Positions 35,278 through 44,253 of a stretch of 64,000 nt of DNA are shown in pieces. Origin of the DNA: an uncultured Flavobacteriaceae bacterium (GTDB lineage Bacteria; Bacteroidota; Bacteroidia; Flavobacteriales; Flavobacteriaceae); assembly GCA_947494825.1 (NCBI GenBank), contig CANLWN010000002.1:1-64000 (forward strand). Direction: 5' to 3'. The notes under the pieces are model-generated. The model searched no databases and was not told the DNA's origin. It saw only the letters and a program-made list of their open reading frames with translations. A program made the position numbers and the translations under genes. How positions within the stretch are numbered: the first letter of the stretch is position 1; the number at the start of each line of letters is the position of its first letter.

Positions 35278-36575
35278 TTGTTCATTTTTAGGGTTCGTAT
35301 CATTTTTTTAGGAGACCGATCTACCTTTTTGCCAAGTTGAAACCCCACATAGGACCATAGGGCTACTAAAGGTACTGCTATAATTGCAATGGGTGATAAT
35401 CCCAGACCCAAGGATACCAGCCCGGCAAAGGCCCAGCCAGAAAGTGCATCACCTCCCCGATATATTGCCGTGTCCAGAAAGTTCTTGGCCCTGTATTTCT
35501 CCTCCCTATTACAGATGGTATACAGCACTTCACGCCCGGGCCGCATCACCATGAAGTTGCCTGCCCGATGAAATATGAGCAACAGCGCTATGATAATAAG
35601 AACGGTATGTTGGCTCAAGGCTACAAAACCAACACCTATCAACAAGGGAATACCACCAAGGGCCAGGGCAAGTCCAAACTTTCCCAATATCCTATTGGTA
35701 AGGAAGAATTGTCCTGTTATGGCCAAAAGGTTTGTTATCAGATCTACCCTGGAAAAATAGCCCAATCTGTCCGCGCTCTTTGTCAGGGCCTGTTCCACAA
35801 TATGTGCCTGTTCAAAATACAGAAAAGTTGATACCGAGGTATACAACAGCATAAAAAGGGCCAGGCCTCTGAGATGGGGAGAGTTCCAAACCAACCTTAT
35901 CCCTTCAAATATCCCCTTCTTGTTCAAGGGTGCGTTCCCAAAAACCCCCTCGGAAAGCCCCCCTGCCTTTTTCCGATTTCCTTGCAGCCTTAAAATTTTG
36001 TGTAGGGCAAGCAGTGTTACCAACAATAATACAATGGCAATAAGGAATAAATTTTCAATATCGCTGCTAGACGAGACTAAGGCCGTGATTACAGGGCCCA
36101 TAAGTGCGCCCAAACTTCCACCGGCAGAAATAATCCCGAACAAACGCTTGGATTGGCCGGCACTAAATATATCGACCATAACACTCCAAAAAAGGGAAAT
36201 TGCAAACAGATTGAAAACGCTCAACCAGATAAAAAAGACAAGCGGCATGACCCACATATACCATTCCATCTTATAGCACAGATAAAATAGGGCAACGGAA
36301 CTTATAAAAAAAAGATAGGACGCCTTTAGCACGCTTCCCATCCGGTATCTGGATGTTATCTTTCCAAAAACGGGTACGATGAGTAACATGGATATAAAGG
36401 TTCCCGTAAACAACCATTGCATATTGGAAGCTCCATTGACAATGCCCAACTCATCGCGTAAGGGCCTTAATACAAAATAGGAAGCCAATAGTGAAAAGTA
36501 ATACAGGAAAGCCCATAAGACCACGGGGAGTTCCGATGGCTTTAGGAGGACATACCTGGCAAGGACCCGAAGCAT
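35274..36575 (-). CDS. Twelve-helix transporter, MFS or ATP/ADP-exchange (Tlc-like) type
   Basis: 433 residues, about 12 membrane helices. The N-terminal YFSLLASYFVLRPLRDELGI is the conserved start seen in bacterial nucleotide-exchange-like proteins, whose substrates in free-living Bacteroidota are unclear. A SAGGSLGALMGP loop follows helix 4. A conventional MFS call is also possible. It is translationally coupled to the aldo/keto reductase. Confidence 0.8.
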   Translation of the reverse strand: MLRVLARYVLLKPSELPVVLWAFLYYFSLLASYFVLRPLRDELGIVNGASNMQWLFTGTFISMLLIVPVFGKITSRYRMGSVLKASYLFFISSVALFYLCYKMEWYMWVMPLVFFIWLSVFNLFAISLFWSVMVDIFSAGQSKRLFGIISAGGSLGALMGPVITALVSSSSDIENLFLIAIVLLLVTLLALHKILRLQGNRKKAGGLSEGVFGNAPLNKKGIFEGIRLVWNSPHLRGLALFMLLYTSVSTFLYFEQAHIVEQALTKSADRLGYFSRVDLITNLLAITGQFFLTNRILGKFGLALALGGIPLLIGVGFVALSQHTVLIIIALLLIFHRAGNFMVMRPGREVLYTICNREEKYRAKNFLDTAIYRGGDALSGWAFAGLVSLGLGLSPIAIIAVPLVALWSYVGFQLGKKVDRSPKKMIRTLKMNK

Positions 36576-36669
36576 AGCGACACATTAAGATGTGTGCAAT
36601 ATGCGGCGTATGGGTCACAAGCTTTCAGTGATTTTTAAATACGGCTTACACATTTCTAAATACACCGAT

Positions 36670-37743
36670 CTACGTATGGGCCTTTCTGAATTTTGAAGGT
36701 GTGGTCCCGGTTTGCTTTCTAAAGGCCAAATTGAAGGAGGACAAGGAATTAAACCCACACTCATAGGCAATCTCTGAAATTTTAATGTAGTGATAAGCCG
36801 AAGACCTGAGCTTTGTTTCGGCCTCCTTGATCCGGTATGAGTTGATAAAGTCCGAAAAGTTGGTCCGAAACCCCTTATTGATTACGTGCGAGGTTAAATA
36901 GCTCGGAAATGAAATCGATTTGGACATTTGCCCTATGTTAAAAGTCTCTTGTAGGTATGGTTTTTCGCTCACCATAAGGCCTAAAATTCTAGTTTTTGCC
37001 AGCTCAAAATCATGCTCGTCCATGTTAATGTTTCGATATTTTCGCTGGAAACCTGGAGGTTGAAGCACCGTATTACGGGTTATTCCATAAAAAGCGATTA
37101 CATAGACAAACAAAGCGTAGATTACGGGTCCGGCCATATAGGGGGTAATCCCTAGGATATAATTGGTAAAATATGCGAGCTGAATGGATGTGGCCCCCAC
37201 TACCAGTATAAAGAGCCATATCCAATGGGCCCTAGGATAAGTGCGTTTGGTTTTTCCTATTTGCAATGCGGCACGGATAACAATTCCCAAGGATAGTACC
37301 GTATAAGCCAATTGCTGGACCAATAGGGCAGTGTATCCTCCCAAGTACCAAAAATTATCCTCGTTTAAACGCAAGATAAAGGCCAACAGCATAAGTGCGG
37401 GAATAAAATGCAGATAGTTTATGGGCTTCCATCGTTTTTGGGACAGGTAATAATGGAAGTAAAGAAAAAGTGCAGGCCCCGAGGCCGCGTGGGCAATAAA
37501 ACCCAAGTTTAGGAACCAATTGGGGACAGTATCCAAATAAACCCATAAAAGCGATTTTACAATGCGTAACGTAATCAACAAAAAGAACAAGCCGAGCAGA
37601 AGATGGGTATTATTTCGTTTTTTAATCGCAAACAGGTATGCGCCCATAAAAAGGCTTTGAACAGCTCCTACGCTTCCCAAAAGGAGTTCGATCTCACGGG
37701 TAAAGGGCATGTGGTTTGCCGAAGGATTTGATGGGCGTTGCAT
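36670..37743 (-). CDS. AraC-family regulator with a membrane-embedded N-terminal domain
   Basis: 357 residues. Seven or eight membrane helices (about 15-235) are followed by a cytosolic AraC DNA-binding domain at about 250-355 (SFPSYLTSHVINKGF; IAYECGFNSLSSFNLAFRKQTGTTPSKFRK). Such proteins probably sense a lipophilic or envelope signal. The ATG at 37710 is an alternative start (MPFTREIELLLG). The gene likely regulates the secreted protein upstream of it or the transporter downstream. Confidence 0.9.
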   Translation of the reverse strand: MQRPSNPSANHMPFTREIELLLGSVGAVQSLFMGAYLFAIKKRNNTHLLLGLFFLLITLRIVKSLLWVYLDTVPNWFLNLGFIAHAASGPALFLYFHYYLSQKRWKPINYLHFIPALMLLAFILRLNEDNFWYLGGYTALLVQQLAYTVLSLGIVIRAALQIGKTKRTYPRAHWIWLFILVVGATSIQLAYFTNYILGITPYMAGPVIYALFVYVIAFYGITRNTVLQPPGFQRKYRNINMDEHDFELAKTRILGLMVSEKPYLQETFNIGQMSKSISFPSYLTSHVINKGFRTNFSDFINSYRIKEAETKLRSSAYHYIKISEIAYECGFNSLSSFNLAFRKQTGTTPSKFRKAHT

Positions 37744-37813
37744 ACAAAAGGTGATTTAATCTATTGCAAAATACGAGTTTAATGGATGTTGGGTTCAGGT
37801 TGGGGCCCCAATT

Positions 37814-38320
37814 TCAATTTTGGCCCTGTTCCACACTACTTTTTTGATATTGCGCCTTACCAAAAGACATATACGAATTGTCCTTGAGCACATAGTCCTC
37901 AACATTTAGCCGTTTCTTGCCCAACAGGGTATAGACGGTTTTTCCCTGTTCCGTGCTTTCATCGCCCCACCAAACGGTCAGGGACTGCGCTGCCGGTTCC
38001 AGTTTAAGGGGCAGCATCAGGCCTCGGGAGTCGAACCAATACCCCTCTTTTTTTTCCAGATTGTAAAAGGCACTGGCCTTCATCACCCTGGTAGTTCCCG
38101 ATTTGTCCACAAACTGGTTTTGGAAGCTTAACTTCACAAATTTGTCGTTTAAAGTGGTTGTCCAATGCATCTTAAAAGCTGCATCGGTACCAAAAAGGGT
38201 ACCTTGGCCCTCCCACTGGCCCACAATTCCCTCCTTAAAGGTAATTTCCTGTTGCGCGTGGACCGTTGTGCCCATCAACAAGAGTAGTATCGCGATCATC
38301 TTTCCCGGGATGTTCATCAT
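37814..38320 (-). CDS. Small exported beta-barrel-like protein of unknown function
   Basis: 168 residues with a signal peptide ending TVHAQ. GIVGQWEGQGTLFGT, LNDKFVKLSFQNQF, KASAFYNLEKKEGYWFDSRG and SLTVWWGDE alternate like the strands of a lipocalin- or nitrobindin-like barrel. No heme-binding His is obvious. I do not recognise a named family with confidence. It is upstream of the membrane AraC gene on the same strand. Confidence 0.72.
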   Translation of the reverse strand: MMNIPGKMIAILLLLMGTTVHAQQEITFKEGIVGQWEGQGTLFGTDAAFKMHWTTTLNDKFVKLSFQNQFVDKSGTTRVMKASAFYNLEKKEGYWFDSRGLMLPLKLEPAAQSLTVWWGDESTEQGKTVYTLLGKKRLNVEDYVLKDNSYMSFGKAQYQKSSVEQGQN

Positions 38321-38442
38321 TTGAATAATTTAGACTGCCATAAGTTATGAAAATATTGGATATGGGGTACACCCAGCCACTGAAACTCCGAAATACAAAA
38401 GCTATCGGGCATTTTCACCGCTTTTTATAGGATTGGGTTTCC

Positions 38443-39486
38443 TTAAGGCGCTACGCTATAGTGTACGTCCTTTAGTTCCTTTAAAGTGTTTGCCGCCTGT
38501 TCCGCGGTAATATCGCGCTGCGGGTTGGCGAACAGTTCGTACCCTACCATAAACTTTTTTATGGTGGCTGATCGCAATAAAGGGGGGTAAAAGGACATAT
38601 GTAAGTGCCACTCTGGGTGTTCAATACCATCAGTTGGCGCTTGATGGATACCGGCAGAATAAGGGAAAGAGGTTTCAAAGATATTATCGTATCGTGTGGT
38701 CAACTTTTTGATGATTTCTGCAAAAGAACGTTTTTCGCTATCCGAAAGCTGGGTGATGTTGGCTATTCTTCTTTTGGGAACAATCATCGTTTCATACGGC
38801 CAAATGGCCCAATAGGGTACCAAAGCGACAAAATCGTCATTTTCCAAAACAATTCGCTGGTCCAATTCCTGTTCCTGTGTTATATAATCGGACAGGATAC
38901 TCCTTCCATGCTCCTGCCAGTATCCCAAAAATCGATCCGCCTTTTTCTGCACTTCCAGGGGCAGGGTCCGTTGCGCCCAAATCTGTCCGTGGGGGTGGGG
39001 ATTGCTGCAGCCCATTATCTCGCCCTTATTTTCAAAAATCTGTACATAGTTAATAGTGTTCAGAGCCCCAAGCTCGCTGTACTCTTTTTGCCAAAGGGAA
39101 ATAACATCCGCTATCGCCGAGAGGGACATCAATGGTAGTGTTAGCGAATGATCGGGGGAAAAACAGACCACCTTGCAGATTCCGGATTCGGACTCGGCCA
39201 ACAACAGCCCTTCTACTTGCTTATCTTCCTTTATATCGGGTAGTAAGGCGGCAAAGTCGTTCGCAAAGGAAAACGGCATTTGGTACCCCGGGTTTACCTT
39301 TCCTCCTGCCCGTTCATTGCCTGGACACAGATAACAATTGGCATCGTATTTGGGCCTCGGACTGCTATCATTTTTCTCGGTCTTGCCCTGCCAGGGCCTT
39401 TTGGTCCTGTGCGGCGAGACCAAGACCCACTCCCCTGTAAGGATGTTGTACCTTCTATGCGGACTTTGGTTTATACCTGTCTCCAT
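38443..39486 (-). CDS. galT: Galactose-1-phosphate uridylyltransferase
   Basis: 347 residues. The active-site motif is NPHPHGQIW with the nucleophilic His, and the zinc-binding CYLCPGN and HxxH parts are present. It swaps UMP between UDP-glucose and galactose-1-phosphate in the Leloir pathway. Its start overlaps the galK stop by one base (TAATG). It ends the alpha-galactoside locus. Confidence 0.97.
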   Translation of the reverse strand: METGINQSPHRRYNILTGEWVLVSPHRTKRPWQGKTEKNDSSPRPKYDANCYLCPGNERAGGKVNPGYQMPFSFANDFAALLPDIKEDKQVEGLLLAESESGICKVVCFSPDHSLTLPLMSLSAIADVISLWQKEYSELGALNTINYVQIFENKGEIMGCSNPHPHGQIWAQRTLPLEVQKKADRFLGYWQEHGRSILSDYITQEQELDQRIVLENDDFVALVPYWAIWPYETMIVPKRRIANITQLSDSEKRSFAEIIKKLTTRYDNIFETSFPYSAGIHQAPTDGIEHPEWHLHMSFYPPLLRSATIKKFMVGYELFANPQRDITAEQAANTLKELKDVHYSVAP

Positions 39487-40622
39487 TATTTGGCGTATGT
39501 AATTGTTGTTCCCGTACTTGGTCTTACCTCAAAGGCCTCCAACGGAATGTTGAACTTCTTCTTATACGCATGCGTAGCACTTTCCACAAAACGGGTCACG
39601 GATTTTTCATGAACAAGGTGCAATACACATCCCCCAAAACCACCTCCGGTCTGCCTTGCGCCCAGGACCTCCGGGTGTTTCTTTGCAAAATCAACTAAAA
39701 AATCCGATTCGGGGCAGCTCACCTCGTATAAGGTCCTAATTCCTTCATGGGCCTCGTAGAGCAGTGCGCCTATGTTGTTCAAGTCCTTTTTTCTCAAAGC
39801 ATCTACCATAGCCAACACCCGGTTATTTTCACTTATGATGAACGAACATCGGTTAAAAACAGTCGTGTTCATTCGGTCCCTGCACTCCAAAAGCATAGGC
39901 GTGTTAACATCGCGAAGCGATTGTACCTCCGGGTACTTTGCCTTTAGTATAGACACCCCTTCTTCGCATTCACTTTTTCGAATATTATAAGCGCTGGAAG
40001 CCAAATTATGCGATACCTTGGTATTTAGCATTACCATTTTGTAGGGTGCCAGTTCCATAGGAATATGGGTATGGTCCAGGGACCTACAGTCCAACAACAT
40101 CGCATGCCCATCTACCCCCATTACAGAGGCAAATTGATCCATAATCCCACACTGTGTCCCTACAAAATTATGTTCGGCCCTTTGGGATAACTTTACCATG
40201 GAAATCTTACTAAGGCCAAGCCCAAAGAGATCATTGAGGCCAAAGGCCAAGCCACATTCCAGGGCCGCCGAGGAGCTTAATCCGGAACCGGCGGGCAAAT
40301 CACTTTCAACGGTACAATTAAAACCACGAAGGCGATCCGTCTTTTTCGTGATTTCATGGATTACCCCCAAGAGGTAGTTCTCCCATTCCATAGCACTTCT
40401 CCTGACCGATTTTAAATCGATACTAAAACCTGTTTTGTATTGCTTGCTGTAAATATGGCACCGGTCATCGGAATTGTTCCTTTGAAAATTAAAGGTAATC
40501 TTTCTCGCAATGGCCGCTGGCAGTACATAACCCAGATTGTAATCGGTATGCTCCCCTATAAGGTTTATTCTACCTGGGGAGGCTACAACAAGTTCTGGGG
40601 TAAAATCCGTTAAAAATTGCAT
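39486..40622 (-). CDS. galK: Galactokinase
   Basis: 378 residues. GHMP-kinase motifs are complete: galactose signature PGRINLIGEHTDYN, the ATP loop LPAGSGLSSSAALE, and the C-terminal RQTGGGFGGCVLHL. It phosphorylates galactose with ATP. It sits between the Na+/sugar symporter and galT, the order of the pathway: uptake, phosphorylation, uridylyl transfer. Confidence 0.97.
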   Translation of the reverse strand: MQFLTDFTPELVVASPGRINLIGEHTDYNLGYVLPAAIARKITFNFQRNNSDDRCHIYSKQYKTGFSIDLKSVRRSAMEWENYLLGVIHEITKKTDRLRGFNCTVESDLPAGSGLSSSAALECGLAFGLNDLFGLGLSKISMVKLSQRAEHNFVGTQCGIMDQFASVMGVDGHAMLLDCRSLDHTHIPMELAPYKMVMLNTKVSHNLASSAYNIRKSECEEGVSILKAKYPEVQSLRDVNTPMLLECRDRMNTTVFNRCSFIISENNRVLAMVDALRKKDLNNIGALLYEAHEGIRTLYEVSCPESDFLVDFAKKHPEVLGARQTGGGFGGCVLHLVHEKSVTRFVESATHAYKKKFNIPLEAFEVRPSTGTTITYAK

Positions 40623-40650
40623 GTGTGGTCCATTCTGTGAATTTGCAGGC

Positions 40651-42306
40651 CTAAAAGATCAAATAGGTGCTCAATACCAATGCGGTAATCAATGCACCCA
40701 CCAACAGCGCATATTTCCACGGCGTGATGTCGATTTCCTCCGTAGTTATCGGTACATAAGGGGTATCCCTGGGAGCCAATTTTCCGATAATCAGCAGCAC
40801 CAAGACGTTAAAAACGAACAAGATTCCCATAACATGAAGAAAGTGCGGGTACGCCTCTGCCTTGATTATGCTTAGCGCTTTGGGGTCGGTAATGCCTTCT
40901 GACCCAGCTTCAACAAGGGCGTAGTCCACATAATACGGACTCAAAACGAACTGGCTGAACAAATAGATGAGTACGCCAAAGGTCAAAACAAGCTTGGCAC
41001 CCAATGCGGGAACCTTTTTGGTATAAATACCCACCAGAACCACGGCAAAAATCGGTACACTTAAACTTCCCAACATAACCTGGATATAACTGAACAAACC
41101 ATCGGGAGCATACACGATAAAAGGTGCGATACACATAGATACCAAGGCCAACAGCATCCCAAAAGATTTGCCGGCTTTTACCGTTTGCAGTTCAGAAGAC
41201 CCTTTTTTGAAATATTGTTTGTACAGGTCGAATCCAAACAAGGTAGCGCTACTATTCAATAAACTGTTGAAGGAACTGAGCACGGCCCCGAAAAGCACCG
41301 CGGCAAAAAATCCGATGAATGCAGCAGGCAAAACAGTTTTGACCAATCTGGGATAGGCAAGGTCTGCATAATCCAGGTCCTCGCCGAACAAATGCCAAGC
41401 AATGATTCCAGGCAGTACCACAATGACCGGAATAAGGAATTTTACGAAGGCTGCCAGAATCATCCCTTTCTGGCCTTCCTTTAAGCTTTTGGCTCCAAAA
41501 ACACGCTGCAAAATAGACTGATTGGTCCCCCAATAATAAATCTGGGCCAACATCATTCCTGTAAAGATAGTGCCGAACGGAACGGAAGCATCTACCCCAC
41601 CCGCAGCGATAAATTTTTCCGGATTACTCTTCCATAAAATATCCAAACCTTGGGAAACACTGCCGTCTCCTATGGCCATTAAACCAAAGACGGGAATCAA
41701 AAGTCCTCCTATCAGTAGTCCCACCGCATTGATCAAATCGGACACGGCCACCGCTTTAAGGCCGCCGAAAATGGCGTAAATGGACCCAATTATGCCTATG
41801 CTCCAAACACATACCCAAATGGTGGCATTTTGGGACAGTCCCAGCATGTTGGGTAGATCAAACATGGTACTAAAGGCCAAGGAACCGGAATACAATATGG
41901 TGGGCAGCAAAACAATCCCGTACGCTATCAAAAATAAAACGGATAAAATTGCCTTGGTCTGATGGTCAAATCTGTTCTCAATAAACTGTGGTATGGTAGT
42001 GATGCCGCCCCTCATGTATTTGGGAAGCAGAAAAACGGCGGTGACAATCATGGCAATGGCTGCCAGGGTCTCCCATGCCATAACCAAAACACCCTCTGTG
42101 AACGCCTGACCGTTAAGGCCAACGATCTGCTCCGCCGAAAGGTTGGTAAGCAACAACGAGCCGGCAATGGTAATTGCCCCTAGGCTTCTTCCGCCAAGAT
42201 AATAGCCATCGGCCGATTTCTCATTTGTACTTCGGGTAGCGTACCATGCAATCCCCGCTACCAATAAGGTAAATCCTGCGAACGAAGCAATGGCGAGTAT
42301 TCCCAT
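40651..42306 (-). CDS. Sodium/sugar symporter (vSGLT-like)
   Basis: 551 residues with about 14 membrane segments, the SLC5 fold. ATRSTNEKSADGYYLGGRSL and NLSAEQIVGLNGQAF near the start match the sodium/galactose cotransporters such as Vibrio vSGLT. With galK and galT downstream and GH36 upstream, galactose or a galactoside is the likely cargo at the inner membrane. Confidence 0.92.
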   Translation of the reverse strand: MGILAIASFAGFTLLVAGIAWYATRSTNEKSADGYYLGGRSLGAITIAGSLLLTNLSAEQIVGLNGQAFTEGVLVMAWETLAAIAMIVTAVFLLPKYMRGGITTIPQFIENRFDHQTKAILSVLFLIAYGIVLLPTILYSGSLAFSTMFDLPNMLGLSQNATIWVCVWSIGIIGSIYAIFGGLKAVAVSDLINAVGLLIGGLLIPVFGLMAIGDGSVSQGLDILWKSNPEKFIAAGGVDASVPFGTIFTGMMLAQIYYWGTNQSILQRVFGAKSLKEGQKGMILAAFVKFLIPVIVVLPGIIAWHLFGEDLDYADLAYPRLVKTVLPAAFIGFFAAVLFGAVLSSFNSLLNSSATLFGFDLYKQYFKKGSSELQTVKAGKSFGMLLALVSMCIAPFIVYAPDGLFSYIQVMLGSLSVPIFAVVLVGIYTKKVPALGAKLVLTFGVLIYLFSQFVLSPYYVDYALVEAGSEGITDPKALSIIKAEAYPHFLHVMGILFVFNVLVLLIIGKLAPRDTPYVPITTEEIDITPWKYALLVGALITALVLSTYLIF

Positions 42307-42333
42307 AATTATAGTTGGTTTGGTTGTTATTGA

Positions 42334-44103
42334 TTATAGTTTCTGACATTGTACCATGCCGCCTTTCGGGACCGTAATCGATAACAATCCCTGCTTAAAA
42401 AGCATCTCCTTTTCCTGAATTATGGTACCCATGCAGTCAAATATACAACAATTGTACCCTCCAAAATCGCTCTTAAAATCGAGAACGATTTGCTCGGACA
42501 TTTTTGCGTTCAATACGTGAACCGTCCTATAGGCTTTTTCAAAGGGAAGCAAGCGCTCATCGTAAATCCCAAAAATTATGTGTTGATTTTTCATCACGCT
42601 TTGGATCGGATAGTTGGATAGGGGTCCGTAGGGTTTAAAATCGCCCTCCAAGAGGACGGAGGCATTTTCCTTCCAATAGGCCGTGTAAAAGGCGATCATT
42701 TTAATATACCTCGAAGGCATATCGCCCAATAACATGGATAATTGTGGCACTCCAAAAAGGGTATTTATCATGTGAAGTGCGGCTATTTCCAAGGGTTCGT
42801 CCTCTTGCCAGGTCACCATATCCGAATGCACTGCGCTCTGGCCACATAGCATTTTAATATCCGCTATACGGACGCGGTTCATGGTGGCATCCCCGGGGCA
42901 ATCGAACGCTCGGAACATATTGCCGTGCTTACGCATGGCAGGCCCGGTATACTTTTGTCTAAACTCGATGAAAACCTCTGGATTTATGTCCTGTAAGGCT
43001 TTGATAACATCGGTCAACAACCGATCAACCGCTGCATTGATAGAAGCGTAGTCCCTTCCGTCTTCCTGACTAAGAGGGGTGTCTGGATACAGTCTGAAAT
43101 CATCTATAAAATCCAGTTTAAAGCCGTCCAAATTCCAGTGTTCCAAGGCGTTCGCATAGGTCGCTATCAAATACTGTCTCACCTCGGGGAAACGGGGGTC
43201 AAAGACCGGTGCCCACCGATGATTTTCGGTCAGAAACTTTCCCTTAAATTTTTTATAAGCCTTGGACTTTCTACCGCAGAAAGGCACAGAAAACCATAGG
43301 CCCACCTTCATACCCAATTGATGTATACGGTTTACAAAAGCGGTCATTTCCGGAATACGTTCTGGGTGCCAATCGCCCGTATAATCGTATCCTCGATTAG
43401 AATCTACGGTTTGCCAACCGTCATCAATAATAATGGTCCCATATCCTAGTCGGCTTGCAACTTCACATTCCTTCAACAATAGTTCCTCGTTCAAATTTTG
43501 ATGGAACTGATACCATGTAGAGTACAAGGGCATCTTGGCACTGCTTGGTACGTAGGCAGGTTTTAGTGCATCATAGCTCTCCCACCATTGCGATACTTCC
43601 CTAAGCGTTTTGGAGAAATGCAAATCGCGATAGTCCAAACGCAACTGCACTTTAAAATTTTTCATGGCGTACTCATATTCCGTAAAAAAGGTAATATGAC
43701 AATGGAAGCAGTTGTCCTCTTCCCTTAGCCGAGCGTTCATTTCCAATTTATTGATGGCATTGGAACAGGCAAAGGTCAATACGTTATGGTCATTATGGCC
43801 AAACAGGCTTATCACCGGGGCATCTATGGAAATCCTGGATTCCATATCCCCCAGTTCCCAGTCTGCCTGTATGCGCTTGGAAAAATCCGCAGTCGGTTTC
43901 CATACCCCTTTAACATTGACTGCAGGTACGATCCACTTTAATGTAACGGGCTGGGGATACATCTGAATTTCGCTGTTGATATCCACATCATATAGGACAA
44001 GCCCATCTTTATCGTACGTCTTGGTAAGTGTTGAGGTTATAGCGGCCTCTGCCCCAAGAACGCTGATCTGACCTATATTTTTCTCGGTGGTCCCCGTAAT
44101 CAT
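42334..44103 (-). CDS. GH36 alpha-galactosidase, cytoplasmic or periplasm-facing without signal
   Basis: 589 residues. GH36 motifs: IIDDGWQTVDS, FKLDFIDDF with the nucleophile Asp near residue 330, and HSDMVTW with the acid/base Asp near 425. There is no signal peptide, so the enzyme probably acts in the cytoplasm on imported galactosides. It releases galactose from alpha-linked substrates; raffinose-type sugars, melibiose or the red-algal solute floridoside are all possible. A terminator hairpin separates it from susD. Confidence 0.93.
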   Translation of the reverse strand: MITGTTEKNIGQISVLGAEAAITSTLTKTYDKDGLVLYDVDINSEIQMYPQPVTLKWIVPAVNVKGVWKPTADFSKRIQADWELGDMESRISIDAPVISLFGHNDHNVLTFACSNAINKLEMNARLREEDNCFHCHITFFTEYEYAMKNFKVQLRLDYRDLHFSKTLREVSQWWESYDALKPAYVPSSAKMPLYSTWYQFHQNLNEELLLKECEVASRLGYGTIIIDDGWQTVDSNRGYDYTGDWHPERIPEMTAFVNRIHQLGMKVGLWFSVPFCGRKSKAYKKFKGKFLTENHRWAPVFDPRFPEVRQYLIATYANALEHWNLDGFKLDFIDDFRLYPDTPLSQEDGRDYASINAAVDRLLTDVIKALQDINPEVFIEFRQKYTGPAMRKHGNMFRAFDCPGDATMNRVRIADIKMLCGQSAVHSDMVTWQEDEPLEIAALHMINTLFGVPQLSMLLGDMPSRYIKMIAFYTAYWKENASVLLEGDFKPYGPLSNYPIQSVMKNQHIIFGIYDERLLPFEKAYRTVHVLNAKMSEQIVLDFKSDFGGYNCCIFDCMGTIIQEKEMLFKQGLLSITVPKGGMVQCQKL

Positions 44104-44172
44104 ACTATTTCCTTTTTATTAAATGACCGGTTCGTTCAGCAGTGGTCCAAAAAAGCAGCATGCCACTTTAAT

Positions 44173-44205
44173 AAAAGCCAAGTAACCGAACATCACTTGG
44201 CTTTT
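44173..44205 (-). terminator. Hairpin terminator/attenuator between susD and GH36
   Basis: On the minus strand AAAAGCCAAGT pairs with ACTTGGCTTTT (11 pairs) across an 11-base loop, then TTTTATT. It would let susC-susD be made in larger amount than the downstream enzymes. Confidence 0.8.
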
Positions 44206-44253
44206 ACACATGCTAAACTGAAAAAACTTAAACTAAACTCAAAAAAACTTTCT

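Noticed and set aside
40651-42306. Proline symporter like the gene at 50326
   Set aside because: The N-terminal sequence and its galK/galT neighbours fit the Na+/sugar branch of the family instead.
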